Part shown: positions 23,511 through 34,528 of the stretch, piece after piece
Layout: each line of letters opens with the position of its first letter
Position numbering within the stretch: the stretch's first letter is position 1
Made by a program: the position numbers and the translations under genes
Assembly (NCBI RefSeq): GCF_963678635.1
Contig: NC_087063.1
Coordinates: 40,130,759-40,194,758 of the forward strand
Reading direction: 5' to 3'
Length of the DNA: 64,000 nt
From: Symsagittifera roscoffensis
Taxonomy: Eukaryota; Xenacoelomorpha; Acoela; Convolutidae
The notes under the pieces: model-generated
What the model was told of the DNA's origin: nothing
The model's database searches: none
Seen by the model: the letters and a program-made list of their open reading frames with translations, nothing else

Positions 23511-26310
23511 TCAAGATCGACAGTTTGAGCAAGTGCACTTCAAGAACCATGAAAACGAGTTCAGTTGATCAAAAATTGACACAATTCTCTCTAAGAGAAG
23601 TTCTTTTGAAAGACTCGAGGGGAGCGAAGATGTCTACACCAAGACCGATCAACTCGTTGACCGATTTCTCAACGCGATGAAAGAAGAACTTCTCAGTCTG
23701 CCACTTCCTTGCTGTTTGAATTGTGCAGAGGATGGTGAAATTCCGGCTGGTGGTTACTGTAAAAAAAATATGCAGAAAACGGCAATTCTGTAAGACCCTG
23801 TAACATTTTGTAGAACAGTAACACATTGTTGAAAATAAGATGGCAACAGATAGGCAGAGTTTTCGTGAGAAATAACTGGTCTTTATAGGTAATTGAACCA
23901 ATAATACATTTCAGACACTTTCGATTGAAACTTTCACGTTTTCGGATATAACACAATGAAGGAAACCAAACTTCATAAAAATGATACCCTTTATACACAT
24001 GTTAGCAAACATGAGCTTGGTGGATTGAGAGACAAAGAAAGGAAAATTGCGCCTGATAAAATGAAGTGACTTATTAATGATAACAGCTTATTGTTGATAT
24101 GTATCATCCAGTTCAAGTCATCAGAGACAAGTAAACCAAGGTCTTTTACTACATTTGAGGCAGTTATGTACTGCTCGTTGACCATCACATGACGAGGAAA
24201 ATAGTCTTTGAAAACAATGAGACTGCAATTATTGTGATTGATCGACCAATCATTTGCAGTACACCAGTTTGTAAAAGAATCAATATCATGCTGTAGAGAA
24301 GAATATCAGTAGAAAACAACTTTGAATCGTCAGCGAGCAAATAACAACTGGAAAATTCTATACACTCTGGCAGATCATTGATGAAAAGAAGAAAAAGAAG
24401 CGGCCCCAAGATGCTGCCTTGAGGAACGCCACTAGTAACAGGACGTTGATTGAAAATGTGCGCATTTATACGAACACACTGTGATCGGTTACAGAGATAC
24501 GACAAAAAAGTAAGAAGAAGTCATGATCGAAACCTTAAATTGATAGCGTGTTTACAATGATATCATGGCGAACAGAATCAAAGGCTTTACTAACTTCAAA
24601 ATAAACAGCAGCAGAAGGAACGTTCAAATCGCTAGTGTGGTATACTTCGTCAAGAAACGATAACAACTCTGTTACAGTTGATCGCTGTTTTCTGAAACTA
24701 TGCTGAGAGTTTGACAAAAGTTTTACAATCTTTGGATATATATTGTTGAAGAGAACTTTCTCAAAACATAAACCAAGGGGTGTAAGATACTGATAGGTCT
24801 GTAGTTTGTGATATCATTAGGACACCCAGACTTCAGAATTGGAGTACCAAAAGCTCATTTCCAGGCACCAGGCCAGACGCAAGTGTTGATAATAATTTAA
24901 AAAAAGAAAATTAACAAGAGGAGAAAGTAACGACGTACAACATTTATAAACAAAAGCAGGAATACAGTCAACAGAGCAGGTGTTTTTAACGAATTGTAAA
25001 CATGAACTGACAACCGACGGAGACACGTCGACTTCCGATAATTTGATATCAGAATCAGGAGAAGCAGTAGGTACAGTATAGTCAGACATAGGCTTCCGGA
25101 AACAGAAGCAAAATATTCGCTGAAAATTTTACTGATAAACCCGTCACAGACAGCTTGCTTACGGCCCCAATGAAGGTTGTTTGGGATGATTGGGGACTTC
25201 TTAAACTGTTTCAAGAGTTTAAAAACAGAAGAAGGAGAGGAAGGAGAAAAGTTCTGAAAAAGCAATTCTTTATCCAAAACAACTGAGATGGTGAAATCAC
25301 TCTCTAACCGATTCATATAAGACAGATTTGAAATTTTTTCCGCCGCAGAGAGTTCTGTGTTTATTGGCTAAATGAACAGAATGAGAAGAGTAGTCATAAG
25401 GAAAATCAAGTCTTCTTTTACTCTCTTTAGGGCATGAATCATCAAGTGTGGCTTTAATAGAAACATCAAAATTGGAGAGGAAATCACTTTGAGAATTTGA
25501 ATACAAATTGGTGTAAAGAGGTTCTAAGAAACAACTAAAACGTTCTGTGTTGAAAGTCATCTTTGAATACATTTGCTTTGAGACATCAGGTGTAAAACAA
25601 TCATGACTAGAGACATGCAAATGAGCGAAAATTGGATAATGGTCCGAGTAGGTTTTCTCTGATGAATAGACAACAAATCTCTGCGGGTCATTCGACCAGA
25701 AAAAATCGACAGTGTTACCAGACAAAATAGTCGGAAAATTCACTAATTGAAACAGATTGAGATCTTCAAACCAACTCAAAATTTTCATCGAACATTCAGA
25801 GGATGCATAGTATGAGCTCCAACAGACGTCAGCTAAATTGAAGTCACCTAGAACAGCAAACACAGTTTGGCCTGACGGGCAGCGACTGATGTGTTAGATC
25901 ATGATGGTTTTAAACAGCGTTTATAAGTGTAGATGACTCAACGCGATAGCCGGAACTGAGAGGGGAAGTATCTACAGAGGGGAACCATCAAACCAAAAAA
26001 TGTCTGATTGACTTGATGACAATTGAGAACTGAAGTCACGAAAACTGTAGGAATGAAGGTGATTGAAAGAATAACCTTTACAGCATGCAATAAGAACACC
26101 ACCGTGGACACCGTTTAATCTGTCACAGCGAGAAACTACAACGAAATCATTAATTGGGAAAACTTCATGGCAAGTAATATCATTATAGAGCCATGTCTCA
26201 GTAATAAAGAGTATGTCGACAGAGATGGAAGAAAAGAATTAGAAAGCTTGATACGCTGGGAGATATTGATAAGACTTTGAACATTAATTAGGCAGAACTT
26301 TAACTCTGAC
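23511..26310 (-). pseudogene. Non-LTR ORF2 (minus family, unit D)
   Basis: Endonuclease with INVQSL at about 26290 and GDFNLADVCWSSYY near 25850. RT with SNSQHSFRKQRSTVTELL and VYFEVSKAFDSVRHD (24717-24535), then [21 protein letters not shown] at 24430 and LADDSKL. The tail ends at the TGA at 23511-23513. The segment 24717-24185 preserves the RT core best among the four copies. Frame breaks remain at about 26136, 25297, 24817 and 24190. Here the codon between ORF1 and ORF2 is AGA rather than TGA, so the two frames are fused. Confidence 0.8.
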
Positions 26311-27475
26311 AGTCTTTCAGGAGCGGTAAATTCCACACCATTATGAAGTAACTTCAGATTACGTATTTTCAGTTCTTTTTTCGGAATGTTGTCTCTTGTT
26401 GATACGATCCGAAACAACCTTCATTGGGGCCGTAAGCAAGCTGTCTGTGACGAGTCTATCAGTAAACTTTTCGGCGAATATTTTGCTTCTGTTTCCGGAA
26501 GCCTATGTCTGACTATACTGTACCTACTGCTTCTCCTGATTCTGATATCAAATTATCGGAAGTCGACGTGTCTCCGTCGGTTGTCAGTTCATGTTTACAA
26601 TTCGTTAAAAACACCTGCTCTGTTGACTGTATTCCTGCTTTTGTTTATAAATGTTGTACGTCGTTACTTTCTCCTCTTGTGATATCAATGTGTTTTCAGT
26701 TCTTTTTCGGAATGTTGTCTCTTGTTGATATATCAGATCTCAGTTTGAGGAGTTTACGCATTGTGATCTGCTCTGAGGGAGACAACGATTTCGAAATATA
26801 AACAGGAGAACAATAACTTTTCAGCTTGTAAGAATTGGATAGAAGCTTTTTGCAATCGAACTGCGAGTAGAACTCAACAAGGAAAATTCTGGGTCGGGAC
26901 GCATCGGGGTTTTTCTTACCAAGATGCCTGAATGACTTCACACGTACGTGGTTTTCTTCCCAAGATGTGACAAAATAGAATTCAAATTGAAAATAACAGA
27001 CTCTGGGAGTTGAATTCGCCCATGTTTTCAGAAATACCATCAAACTTCAACTCATGAGTCCAATGATTATCAGCTTGAGCAGATACAGGTATAACAGGAA
27101 CAACAGGCGTGTCAGTAACAGCTGCATAACTCGGATCAGAAACAGGTACAGAATCGGCAACACTTTCTTTGACAACTCTATCAATAGTATCAGGAAGCTC
27201 AGAGAGAGCATCCTTTATGACTTCTTGAATAATAGAAGATGAAAGAACAATAGACTTCTTTTGTAAACAAAATTTGCATTTGAACAGGAGCAACCTAACT
27301 TTTACTATTTGTGGTAGAAATTCCACTGGCATTCCCGAGCAGTTGTAGTGATACCAGAGGTCGCATAGGTCACACTGAATCCATTGGTCACTGCCACTCT
27401 TGTTGCACTTCCCGCACAAGTCACCAGGAACATCGGAGACAGAGTTAGCATCTCCTCGATTTCGTCTTGATATTG
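26311..27475 (-). pseudogene. Non-LTR ORF1 with PHD finger (minus family, unit D)
   Basis: The most complete ORF1 of this family. The N-terminal part (27419-26982) starts with a PHD finger: CGKC, then CDLCDLWYHYNC, then CKFC (Cys4-His-Cys3 spacing), as found in ORF1 proteins of many CR1/L2-type elements. A less conserved region and then an RNA-binding-type C-terminus follow in another frame (27043-26696: RSFRHLGKKNP, PRIFLVEF, SPVYISKSLSPSEQ). An inverted 280-bp insertion separates this from the last codons (KKELKIRNLKLL). The likely role is binding of element RNA and perhaps chromatin. The true start lies near 27475, in RRNRGDANSVS. Confidence 0.75.
26405..26692 (+). repeat. Inverted copy of an ORF2 segment inside ORF1 of unit D
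   Basis: The plus-strand sequence here encodes the same residues as the minus strand at about 25183-24913 (NNLHWGRKQAVCD, then LLFINVVRRYFLLL), so it is an inverted duplicate of about 270 bp lying 1.2 kb away. It is flanked on both sides by a 39-bp stretch of ORF1 (26366-26404 and 26694-26731, TTTTCAGTTCTTTT...CTTGTTGATA) that occurs once in units A to C. Confidence 0.85.
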
Positions 27476-27535
27476 CGAGATATGAAACTATTCAATAAGT
27501 TTATCACAACAATTAGGCTAACTGGCCATACTGGC

Positions 27536-28250
27536 CGTTTTTTTGTCTGACTGACATGTACTGTCTTCCTCATCATTTTCACACACTTTTTCACGTTTCC
27601 TGCTCTCATTTAAAGCCCACTGACTCTCTCCAGTTCCTTCATTGTTGCCTGCTTTTCCAATAGTCTCTCAATCAATTTTAACAAGGCCGAACTGCCAGCA
27701 AATCTGGATTATTTCCAAACACCAACTGATATGGTCAAAAACCAGACACGTTCTTCACATTACAGACCATGCTAACGCCAATTCCACGACAATTCGTGGA
27801 TTATCTTCCATGATTTTAATTCAGATTACTTTCAATGACAGCATGATTTCTTTCACACAATCCATTGTGCTAAGGACTGCTCGACGCCGTGTTCAGCTCT
27901 TCAATGTTGAGATTTTCTGGATACTCTGGAAGTGTTCGTTAGAGAACTCGCCATATCAATCAGATGCAAGAATTAAACTACTGGCTTGAAAACTGCAAGA
28001 TTAATTGCCACTGGCCTCATTGAAACGCTGCGCTAGAGAAACGCCCACTACTGGCCTTGGAGCGGTTTTGCGAAACATCACGCATGTTTCGCACTTTTCG
28101 TCAATTTTGTCCAGAGTGTTCTGACATTGTTCATCCCAGACTCCTGCATCCTGCAACAAAGCTTTCAACCTCCTTGCTCTCGGATGCGAAAACCGCTTAT
28201 GCATTTTCCAAGTTCGGTCCTACCGAACAAATTGTTCGCTTCAAGCAAAT
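27536..28250 (-). pseudogene. LTR-retrotransposon integrase remnant, possibly Copia-type
   Basis: On the minus strand from 28204 there is an integrase zinc-binding region (HKRFSHPRARRLKALL, then CETC), followed by RPVVGVSLAQRFNEA. Further on, and in other frames, segments resembling the C-terminal half of such integrases are visible (EFSNEHF; EIMLSLKV; near 27740 YQLVFGNNPDLLAV). Several stops and frameshifts break it, and the DDE residues cannot all be placed. Assignment to the Copia superfamily is a guess from the overall look; Gypsy is possible. At 27491-27525 there is a short match to the 5' edge of the Gypsy remnant of the array (AATAAGTTTATCACAACA). Confidence 0.6.
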
Positions 28251-28322
28251 ATGCACTCTACAGGAACCTCAGTGTTATCTAATGATCAACAATAATAACC
28301 TGAAAACGTACCATAAAGTTGC

Positions 28323-28353
28323 CTTCTTTTGCCGAAAATCTTTGCTTAATCTT
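28323..28353. repeat. 31-bp direct repeat, left copy (target duplication of level 0)
   Basis: Matches 63759-63789 with a single mismatch (CTTCTTTTGCCGAAA then A or G, TCTTTGCTTAATCTT). It bounds the split non-LTR copy and everything nested in it, so it is best read as that copy's target-site duplication. Confidence 0.75.
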
Positions 28354-28604
28354 CTTTGTCTTTGTGTGCCATTCAGCTTCTTGAGGAGTTTGCACGGGGG
28401 GTCCTTCTACAGTTGTTAAGCCGCGGCAGCGGCTCCCAGCGGTACGATGTCGCAACCACAATGCCACCTGTAGTTGGCTAGTATTCGCATTTTCTTTTTG
28501 GTCATTCCGGTGCATCTTCTATGGAACCAATAGAGGTAATCCACGCATTTGATGCACCATCCGTTAGCTGTCACTCTGGTTCTGCATATGGCATCGGGTC
28601 AATG
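28354..28604 (-). pseudogene. Non-LTR ORF2 3' end with PHD-like finger (level 0, downstream half)
   Basis: Minus-strand reading from 28600 gives ICRTRVTANGWCIKC, then WFHRRCTGMTKKKM, then WHCGCD, ending in an alanine run and a TAA at 28416-28418. The Cys pairs with W-x-H-x2-C resemble a PHD or treble-clef finger. It continues the zinc-finger tail found at 62950-63450, with a one-base frame difference at the joint, so both are halves of one protein split by the giant LTR element. The remaining 60 bases to 28354 are 3' UTR. Confidence 0.7.
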
Positions 28605-29077
28605 TGTAACATTCGCCCGGAAGTACATATCGACGGAAAATAGAGCTAAGCTATAAAACGACTGGCCAGCGTCTAAACAAAGCTCTACATGCTTTTCACC
28701 GTCTCTACCAAAGCCAATTCTTTTGGTGGTCTTTCTAACATCAGGTCGACAAAAACGTTACTGCTTTTGGCTTCTGTCAAAACACTCAAATTAACTTACT
28801 TACATGCAAAATTAGTGAGCTCATGGCTGGGTCTCAGTATCCCAGACCACGATGTCACTCCTAAAAACAGGGCTACTACTATTTATTATATTGCTATTGT
28901 TTTTGTTCAGTAGATAAAAAGCATCATCTCCATCGAAGATGGATCAACCCTTTCCCTTAACTCCTAGCTTCTCATCGTCAGAAAATGAATCCAGTTGTTA
29001 ATTAAACTCAATTCAGGGCATAACTAGGAAGCTAAAAGTTCGTATGAAACAGTTTGAGTTCAAGTCCCAAGACCCTT

Positions 29078-29095
29078 CCGGATTCGTGAATCCGG
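29078..29095. promoter_or_regulatory. Palindromic CCGGATTC pair in the LTR
   Basis: CCGGATTC-GT-GAATCCGG, conserved in the other LTR (62508-62525, spacer CT). The core is the same as the motif repeated in the element's leader. It may be a protein-binding site; no binding factor can be named. Confidence 0.55.
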
Positions 29096-29162
29096 GGAAA
29101 CAACACCCTTATTTCATCTCCGGAAGGCTTGTTTCCATCCTCCACCGTTAGCGTGAATGGCC

Positions 29163-29194
29163 TTGCAACGATTGTAGCTACACAATCGTTGCAA
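29163..29194. other. Perfect 13-bp-stem hairpin in the LTR
   Basis: TTGCAACGATTGT, six-base loop AGCTAC, ACAATCGTTGCAA. The same 32 bases are present without change in the other LTR at 62593-62624, although the LTRs differ elsewhere. It could act in RNA (packaging or polyadenylation control) or as a DNA site. Confidence 0.7.
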
Positions 29195-29519
29195 CTCGGA
29201 GTGGTCTCTGCTAGTACTCTCTCGTATTTCTCTATTTCTCGTCGTTTTTCTCACAACTGTCGTGGTTGTTGTTTTCGCAATTTCTATTGTTGTTCTGTTT
29301 TTATTTTGGATTTCTTCCAAAATGGCAGTTTTTGACGTTTCTCAGAAGTGTGACGACATAAGTCGTTTTTTTAAAATTTAAGAATTTCCGAATTCTTCAG
29401 CCTTCACGATTTGTCTAATCGTCTGAATAACACTGTTAATCCTCTAAAACTGCCAATTCGAAAGGTTAGCTGCTAGCCCTCCGTAACTGTCTTTTCGTCA
29501 ATTCTGGTCGAATGTCACA

Positions 29520-30468
29520 TGCTCCCCGGACAGCCCAGTCAATGTCCCCATTGAATCTCGTAGTCTTCGTAAAAATGGTACAGTGCCATCGAACAGCATT
29601 TAAAAAATGCACTAAATCACTTTATCCACGTCATATCGACTCACCGCAGAATATGAATGGCATCATACTACATCGCTATAGCCTTCCAAATTCTTTCACT
29701 AATCTGCACTGTCAAGGATATGAATTAAGATGAAACATTTTTTTCTGACTTCCAATGTCAATGCCCTGATTTAAAACTTTTTCTCCTAGGTTTGAAAAGG
29801 TGTTAGTTTGCAGGACAGTCCCGCCAACAAACAAGCTAAAATTATCCTACTATGCTTCTTCCCTTCGGAAATTCTAGTTAATATTGGTCCTGAATATTAA
29901 AATTAAGGAACTCTGTTGTTGGAAAGAACAATGAAACAATCTCCCTCTTCAAGAGATTGTCCAAGTCTTTCAAGTCACCACAAAGTGATCAGTCGTCCTA
30001 GTTGATTAAAAACAATCATGCAGGCTGGATTATTCAAATATACTCTTCACTCAAGCCTTTCTAAATAAATAGTAAGTGTCTCTAAAGCCACTAACTAAAG
30101 TAAAAATGCAAATTTATTAATGTAACAAATTCTTGAATGTTCAAAACTCAACTAAATGTTTTCTTTCAGTTTCAATTACAACTTGGTTGCTTAGTTTCTC
30201 ACTTGAGTTTTTTTGTCACACATATAAAACAATTCTAAGTTTTAACTTCTTCTCTTTCGTCACTTCTTTGTTTCTTCTTTTTTCGTGTTTAGAAGTTCTA
30301 AAACTTCAAAATTGTTCTAAATTTCTTTCTTTTCGCATCTTGTCTTCCGGCCATTTGTCAATGCTCCTTCTCCTCCTCCTGCGACATTGACTCTGCACTT
30401 TCAGTTTCTGTGTCTTGCATCACATCGGCAGCTATTCTGACGCTGTTGGCAGCAGTCCTCTAACACTT
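29520..30468 (-). other. 3' untranslated region of the giant element
   Basis: AT-rich sequence between the end of the accessory coding region and the 3' LTR. Only short frames without motifs are present. I see nothing else in it. Confidence 0.55.
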
Positions 30469-31857
30469 CTACTCCTCTACTTTTTGTTTACAACAAGGTA
30501 GGGGATCAACGTTAGAATCTCTGTTCCTGCAGAAGCTGTTGTGGAGACACAACGTCACGTTTCTCTTCAAATCTTCCTTCAACATCTCTTCTTCCTCCCT
30601 TCCATCACGTTCACTCATCCTGGAGATTCTCTTTACGGCGGTTGTCACTGCATTTCGATCAGTTACAGAAGCTCGTTTGAAAGCTCCTGCTCCAATTTCC
30701 AGCTGATACGTTTTGTACACTCTGCCGTGCTTCGACATATGCTTCTTGGCATATTCGTACAACCATGCAGTCATGTTGGCTCTAAACCATGGCATCAGTC
30801 TTCTTCTTGCCCATATCTTTTTCATTTCCATCGGAATGTTCAGAATCTTGCACATTGTCTCAAAAAGATCTAAATCTTTTAGACAATCCAATTTCTGCAA
30901 TTGTTCTCTCGTTGGTGCCTCCTGTCTATTGTTCTCCTTCACGTGAGCTTCCAGCCATCGTATCGCCATCATAACGCCCACTATCACTTTCGTTATGGGC
31001 CGTGATGAATCTGGTAAACCCATGGAGAGCAGTTCTCCACAGTCCCAGATCAACACCAGATTACTACGCCCGGGGTACCACCATGTTTGCTGCGAGCAAT
31101 GGCAGGGAAACTCATCATGTGTTAACATGTTGCTTCTCCAATTCCGCTTTCCCGAAGCTTCCAGTAGTGGTTCCACTTCCATCATCACTCGGTGGACTTC
31201 ATCATTCTCATCTACTGTGTTGTAATCCGTAACGGTTGATCTTCTCTGTTTTTGTCTTTCAAAGTCACTGAAGTTCCCACTGACGTATCCCATGAACTTC
31301 TTTCCCAGTATCGATTCTAACTCCTCCTTAGTTCTCTCTGGAACTGCTGAGAACATTTTGCACAGTAACTCATAAGACTTATCCGACATTCTCGCTAGTC
31401 TTACACACTTTTGCACTGAGAAGGCCTGATCAACGGTCGTTCTCGTACTTTTTAAACCCACAGCTACAAAATGCACTGATATCTGCTCTTGCACATTGAA
31501 TCTACTGGTCGATCCCACCAAGTATCGCGCTCCCGATGGTCTGCGATAAGTTTCACCGTGTCGGATGTTCATTTCCGCCTCGATCGCTTCCCTCCATTTT
31601 CCTATGTGCTTTTGCTCGGTCTGCAAAACTCCCGGGAACACTTCTACACTGATGGCCGCGACCATCTCATGTTTCTGGCCTAGATTCAATAAGGACTCTA
31701 AAGATCCAAACATGCTGTAGAATCCTAGTGCAGTCACTAGATTCACCTCGGTTCCTCCATGGCAATCTGCGATCAGCTCCGTTTCCGTTTTCGCTTTCAT
31801 CACAGTGTTCCCAAAGAAAATTGTCAACTGCTTGTGTTGTTTCTCCAGGGTTTTCAC
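30469..31857 (-). CDS. Accessory polyprotein, C-terminal module (462 codons open), unknown function
   Basis: The longest open piece of the accessory region. I recognise no family. The protein is charged, with several Trp-rich stretches (HCSQQTWWYPGRSNLVLIWDCG around residue 250; RLMPWFRANMTAWLYEY near residue 365), a central HDEFPCHC, and a basic or acidic C-terminus (RISRMSERDGREEEEMLKED). There is no signal peptide, obvious membrane anchor or protease motif. It is joined upstream to 31863-32387 by a frameshift (31876-31857 overlap), so it is the last part of a longer protein. It ends in a stop at 30469, followed by the 3' UTR. Confidence 0.6.
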   Translation of the reverse strand: MKTLEKQHKQLTIFFGNTVMKAKTETELIADCHGGTEVNLVTALGFYSMFGSLESLLNLGQKHEMVAAISVEVFPGVLQTEQKHIGKWREAIEAEMNIRHGETYRRPSGARYLVGSTSRFNVQEQISVHFVAVGLKSTRTTVDQAFSVQKCVRLARMSDKSYELLCKMFSAVPERTKEELESILGKKFMGYVSGNFSDFERQKQRRSTVTDYNTVDENDEVHRVMMEVEPLLEASGKRNWRSNMLTHDEFPCHCSQQTWWYPGRSNLVLIWDCGELLSMGLPDSSRPITKVIVGVMMAIRWLEAHVKENNRQEAPTREQLQKLDCLKDLDLFETMCKILNIPMEMKKIWARRRLMPWFRANMTAWLYEYAKKHMSKHGRVYKTYQLEIGAGAFKRASVTDRNAVTTAVKRISRMSERDGREEEEMLKEDLKRNVTLCLHNSFCRNRDSNVDPLPCCKQKVEE

Positions 31858-31862
31858 GCAAT

Positions 31863-32387
31863 CTAGGCCTCCACAAACGTGACCTTCCAGTCCACAGACT
31901 TCTGCCAGACAGCTACCAGGTTTAACCAGTCCTCTGGTCCCCAGCCAGGCAACTCTACTTTATCCTCTCCATTGGTCTTAGAGGCTGTAGTCATCACGTT
32001 ATAGATGATATTAAGATGACACAGGTTACAGTCTGAATTCAGTTCCCTCTGTACGTCTTGTGTCGCACGTAATATCGAATCAGCGTTTGGACTAGGAAAC
32101 CATGAGGGCCTCATCAGTTCCCATACCACAATCAAGCTCGTTCTCAGCAATTCATCTGAGAATCCCAATCCAAACTCTACTCGTTTGTCGGATTCTGGCA
32201 CGGAAGGGGCAGCCACCTTTTCCTCCAAGACTAGTCCCAGCCTGGTCTGCTGTTTAGCAGCGCTTCCTATGGTCGCAATTCTAGACGTCCAGAATCTTAG
32301 CAACACTGCTTGCTCGTAATCAAAGAAGCAATCGCGTATGTCTTCATTTAGGAAAGGGCTGTACGCCATCCCTATGATTCCGGGCAT
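31863..32387 (-). pseudogene. Accessory polyprotein fragment (174 codons), unknown function
   Basis: Open frame beginning MPGIIGMAYSPFLNED and containing WELMRPSWFPSP and LPGWGPEDWLNLVAVWQKS. It directly follows the previous fragment in a different frame and runs into the next at about 31870. The even spread of Trp and charged residues resembles the neighbouring modules and suggests one globular structural protein. I cannot assign a family. Confidence 0.5.
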
Positions 32388-34528
32388 TAACTGTAAAACT
32401 TCTTCCTGATTGGTCCACAGTATTCACTCGATTTCAGTATTGCTCCCATAGATTCCTTAGTGAGCCTCAGCTCTTTGTTTGAGAATCTCCTGATTTCGTC
32501 TATTTTCCTCATGGGTTCTAGCTCTACGGGTTCTTTCATCTTCACTCGCATTGGTTTGCTTTGATGCATATCCAGCAGTGCTAGCAAGAGTTAGGCTTTC
32601 GCTCGTTCATCGCCTTCTCTCAGCATGCTGACACAAGTGTTCAAGGCTGGCACTGAAATTTGCTCTATCATGAACCGGGTGATACAGTGAGCGTCTCTCC
32701 GCTTCGCGCACGCTACTGCTGCTCCCTCTTGGGTTATCAGATCTCTCATGCTCGTCATCAGGAATACCTTTTCTTCCTTTGATCTTTTCCTTTCCTCTGA
32801 TTCATATTCCCCGCGAGTCAGTCCGATCATGCACCAGGCGAACCGCAGCTGTAATTCAGTTCTCACGTAAGGTACTGCTATCAGAGCGTGTATCTTCGGC
32901 GTCGTCCTCCTTTCTTCTTCGAAGTACCGTAACATTACTGCTCTCCATGGAAGGCTCACCAACTGCTCGATTGTCTCTGCCTGCATCTCAGACGATGCTA
33001 GAGTCCCATATGCCTTCTGCTTGAGGATGGTGCCTTGCATCATGGTCTCCAGTTAACCTTCCATGGTACTTTTTTCTTCCAGAGACATTAAGTGTCCTCT
33101 GGCCGAGTTTCTGTACTCCAACATCTCCATGTATCCACCGGCGGGTTCATCTATTGATACAGTCTCCGACAGTGTCCGTTAGTTATATTCCACTGGGACT
33201 AGCTGTCCTTCGACGCTTCCCCTTCCGTGATTCATTGGAGACGGTTTAAAGTCTTTAAGGGTACTCTCTCCACATTGGCTGAGTATCTCCATTTCTAACG
33301 TCGCTCCAGTCAGAGTGCGGTCCCTCTTCTCGGTTTTATAACTGGTTGATTTTATTCCTACCATGAAAATGGGTGGCACCATCGCTACGTCAGTCAACAT
33401 CCTGTCTGTGCCAGGCAATCGATGATCACCCTGTCTCAAATCCATAGCTTCGTCAACTCGTTTTCTTTTTACTGAGTTGACAACTTTTATCGAGATTTCA
33501 GAATCTACCTTAGTCTTTCCCGCTTTCCTCAATACACCTTTGCTGCCCAGCTTCATCTTCATTTCATTGATCCTATCAATCACCAATTTCGATCGCATCG
33601 TTCCTTTCCTGGTTCTCGACAGATATACCACTTCTCCTTTATCTTCTTGCGGCATCATCTTGATAGGAGAGTTTGCCTCACTTTCGTCAGTGGATGAGTC
33701 GATCAACACATCAATCAATCTCCCTTCACACTCGTCGAGTTTGTCGAGGACTTCCCGCGTTAGTGGTCGGTTGAGACCTACTTTCAAAATGGACTGGCCT
33801 CCGTAGCTCTGAACTACTGTCCAGACTTCTTCCATGAAGGCCACTCTGTTCAATTTACATCCCGTCCTATTTTCATGGTCTCGGTGATGCACCTCCCTCT
33901 CTTCTTTGGGTAACGTTCCCAAGAAGGGTACTCTGGCAGCGCCTTCTATCCTTCTTCTCCTTGGTGATTCCATGAGGAGTCTTTGCTCGTTGTCTTTAGA
34001 AGTGCCCGGAGAGCTGCTCTCCGGCAAATCCCGGTTCATTTCCACAAAAACCGACGGATGTTCCAGTGTCGAAGTACCTTCGTTTGCTGGTTCAGTCGTT
34101 TCCAATGCATCCGCGTTGTTTTCAAAGTTACTGAGGAAATTGAAATCTAGGCTGAATATTCCTCCTGTCGATGCCTTATCGTCTTCCTTCTCAGCTTGAT
34201 CGGGATCCTGTTGCATAGGTTCCTCCGATCGACGGCTTCCTCCCTGCCCGTCATCTCCTTCTGATTTATCTTTCGAATTTGAGGGCCCTTGCTCTTCAGT
34301 TCTGGCCCCTTCAGGAAATTTCTTTATTATTAGCTTGCCGGCTGATTGATCTTCCTCCTCTCCATAGACTATTTTGATCTCCTCATAGCCGAAGGGTGCT
34401 AGGAAGGTTCTCGTCTGTAGTGTTCCTCCCACCGTTAACTCCGGCTTCACACCCGTCAAAATTAATGAGGCCTCAGGTAATTCAGCCCTGCCTCTCACCT
34501 CATAGGCGCCAAATTCAGTTCTGCCCAT
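32387..34528 (-). pseudogene. Accessory polyprotein middle part with three in-frame stops
   Basis: One continuous frame from 34528 to 32387, interrupted by stops near 33179 (TAA), 33052 (TAA) and 32588. The first 449 codons (34528-33179) begin with a compact segment (ELPEASLILTGVKPELTVGG, TFLAPFGYEEIKIVYG), then a long acidic, low-complexity linker rich in E, S, D and G (residues about 75-200, with SLDFNFLSNF), then a basic segment with LIDVLIDSSTDES and KRKRVDEAMD, which could be a nuclear localisation signal. The downstream part is helical and Arg-rich (LRFAWCMIGLTRGEYES). No known domain is recognised. Confidence 0.5.

Larger units (their letters stand above)
22499..27475. repeat. Tandem array unit D (partial, rearranged)
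   Basis: Unit D starts like the others, but the roughly 990-bp stretch with the Gypsy remnant is missing (join at about 23447), it has an inverted insertion at 26405-26692, and from about 26828 it departs from units A to C by continuing into the rest of ORF1 instead of the head-to-head junction. It therefore marks the right edge of the array. Confidence 0.85.
28605..29519 (-). repeat. 3' LTR of the giant element
   Basis: 915 bp, matching the split right LTR over its full length with scattered differences. Plus-strand ends are TGTAACATTCG and CGAATGTCACA, which are also inverted complements of each other, giving an imperfect terminal inverted repeat. Just inside, on the element strand, lies CCGGGGAGCA, a short purine-rich candidate for the polypurine tract. 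Confidence 0.85.

Noticed and set aside
28605-28920. LTR open frames (for example 28689-28913)
   Set aside because: They lie inside the LTR, and the matching part of the other LTR breaks the frame differently.
30541-31232. Several plus-strand frames of 60-110 codons
   Set aside because: Shadows of the 462-codon minus-strand frame; composition is low-complexity Ser/Leu/His as expected for antisense.
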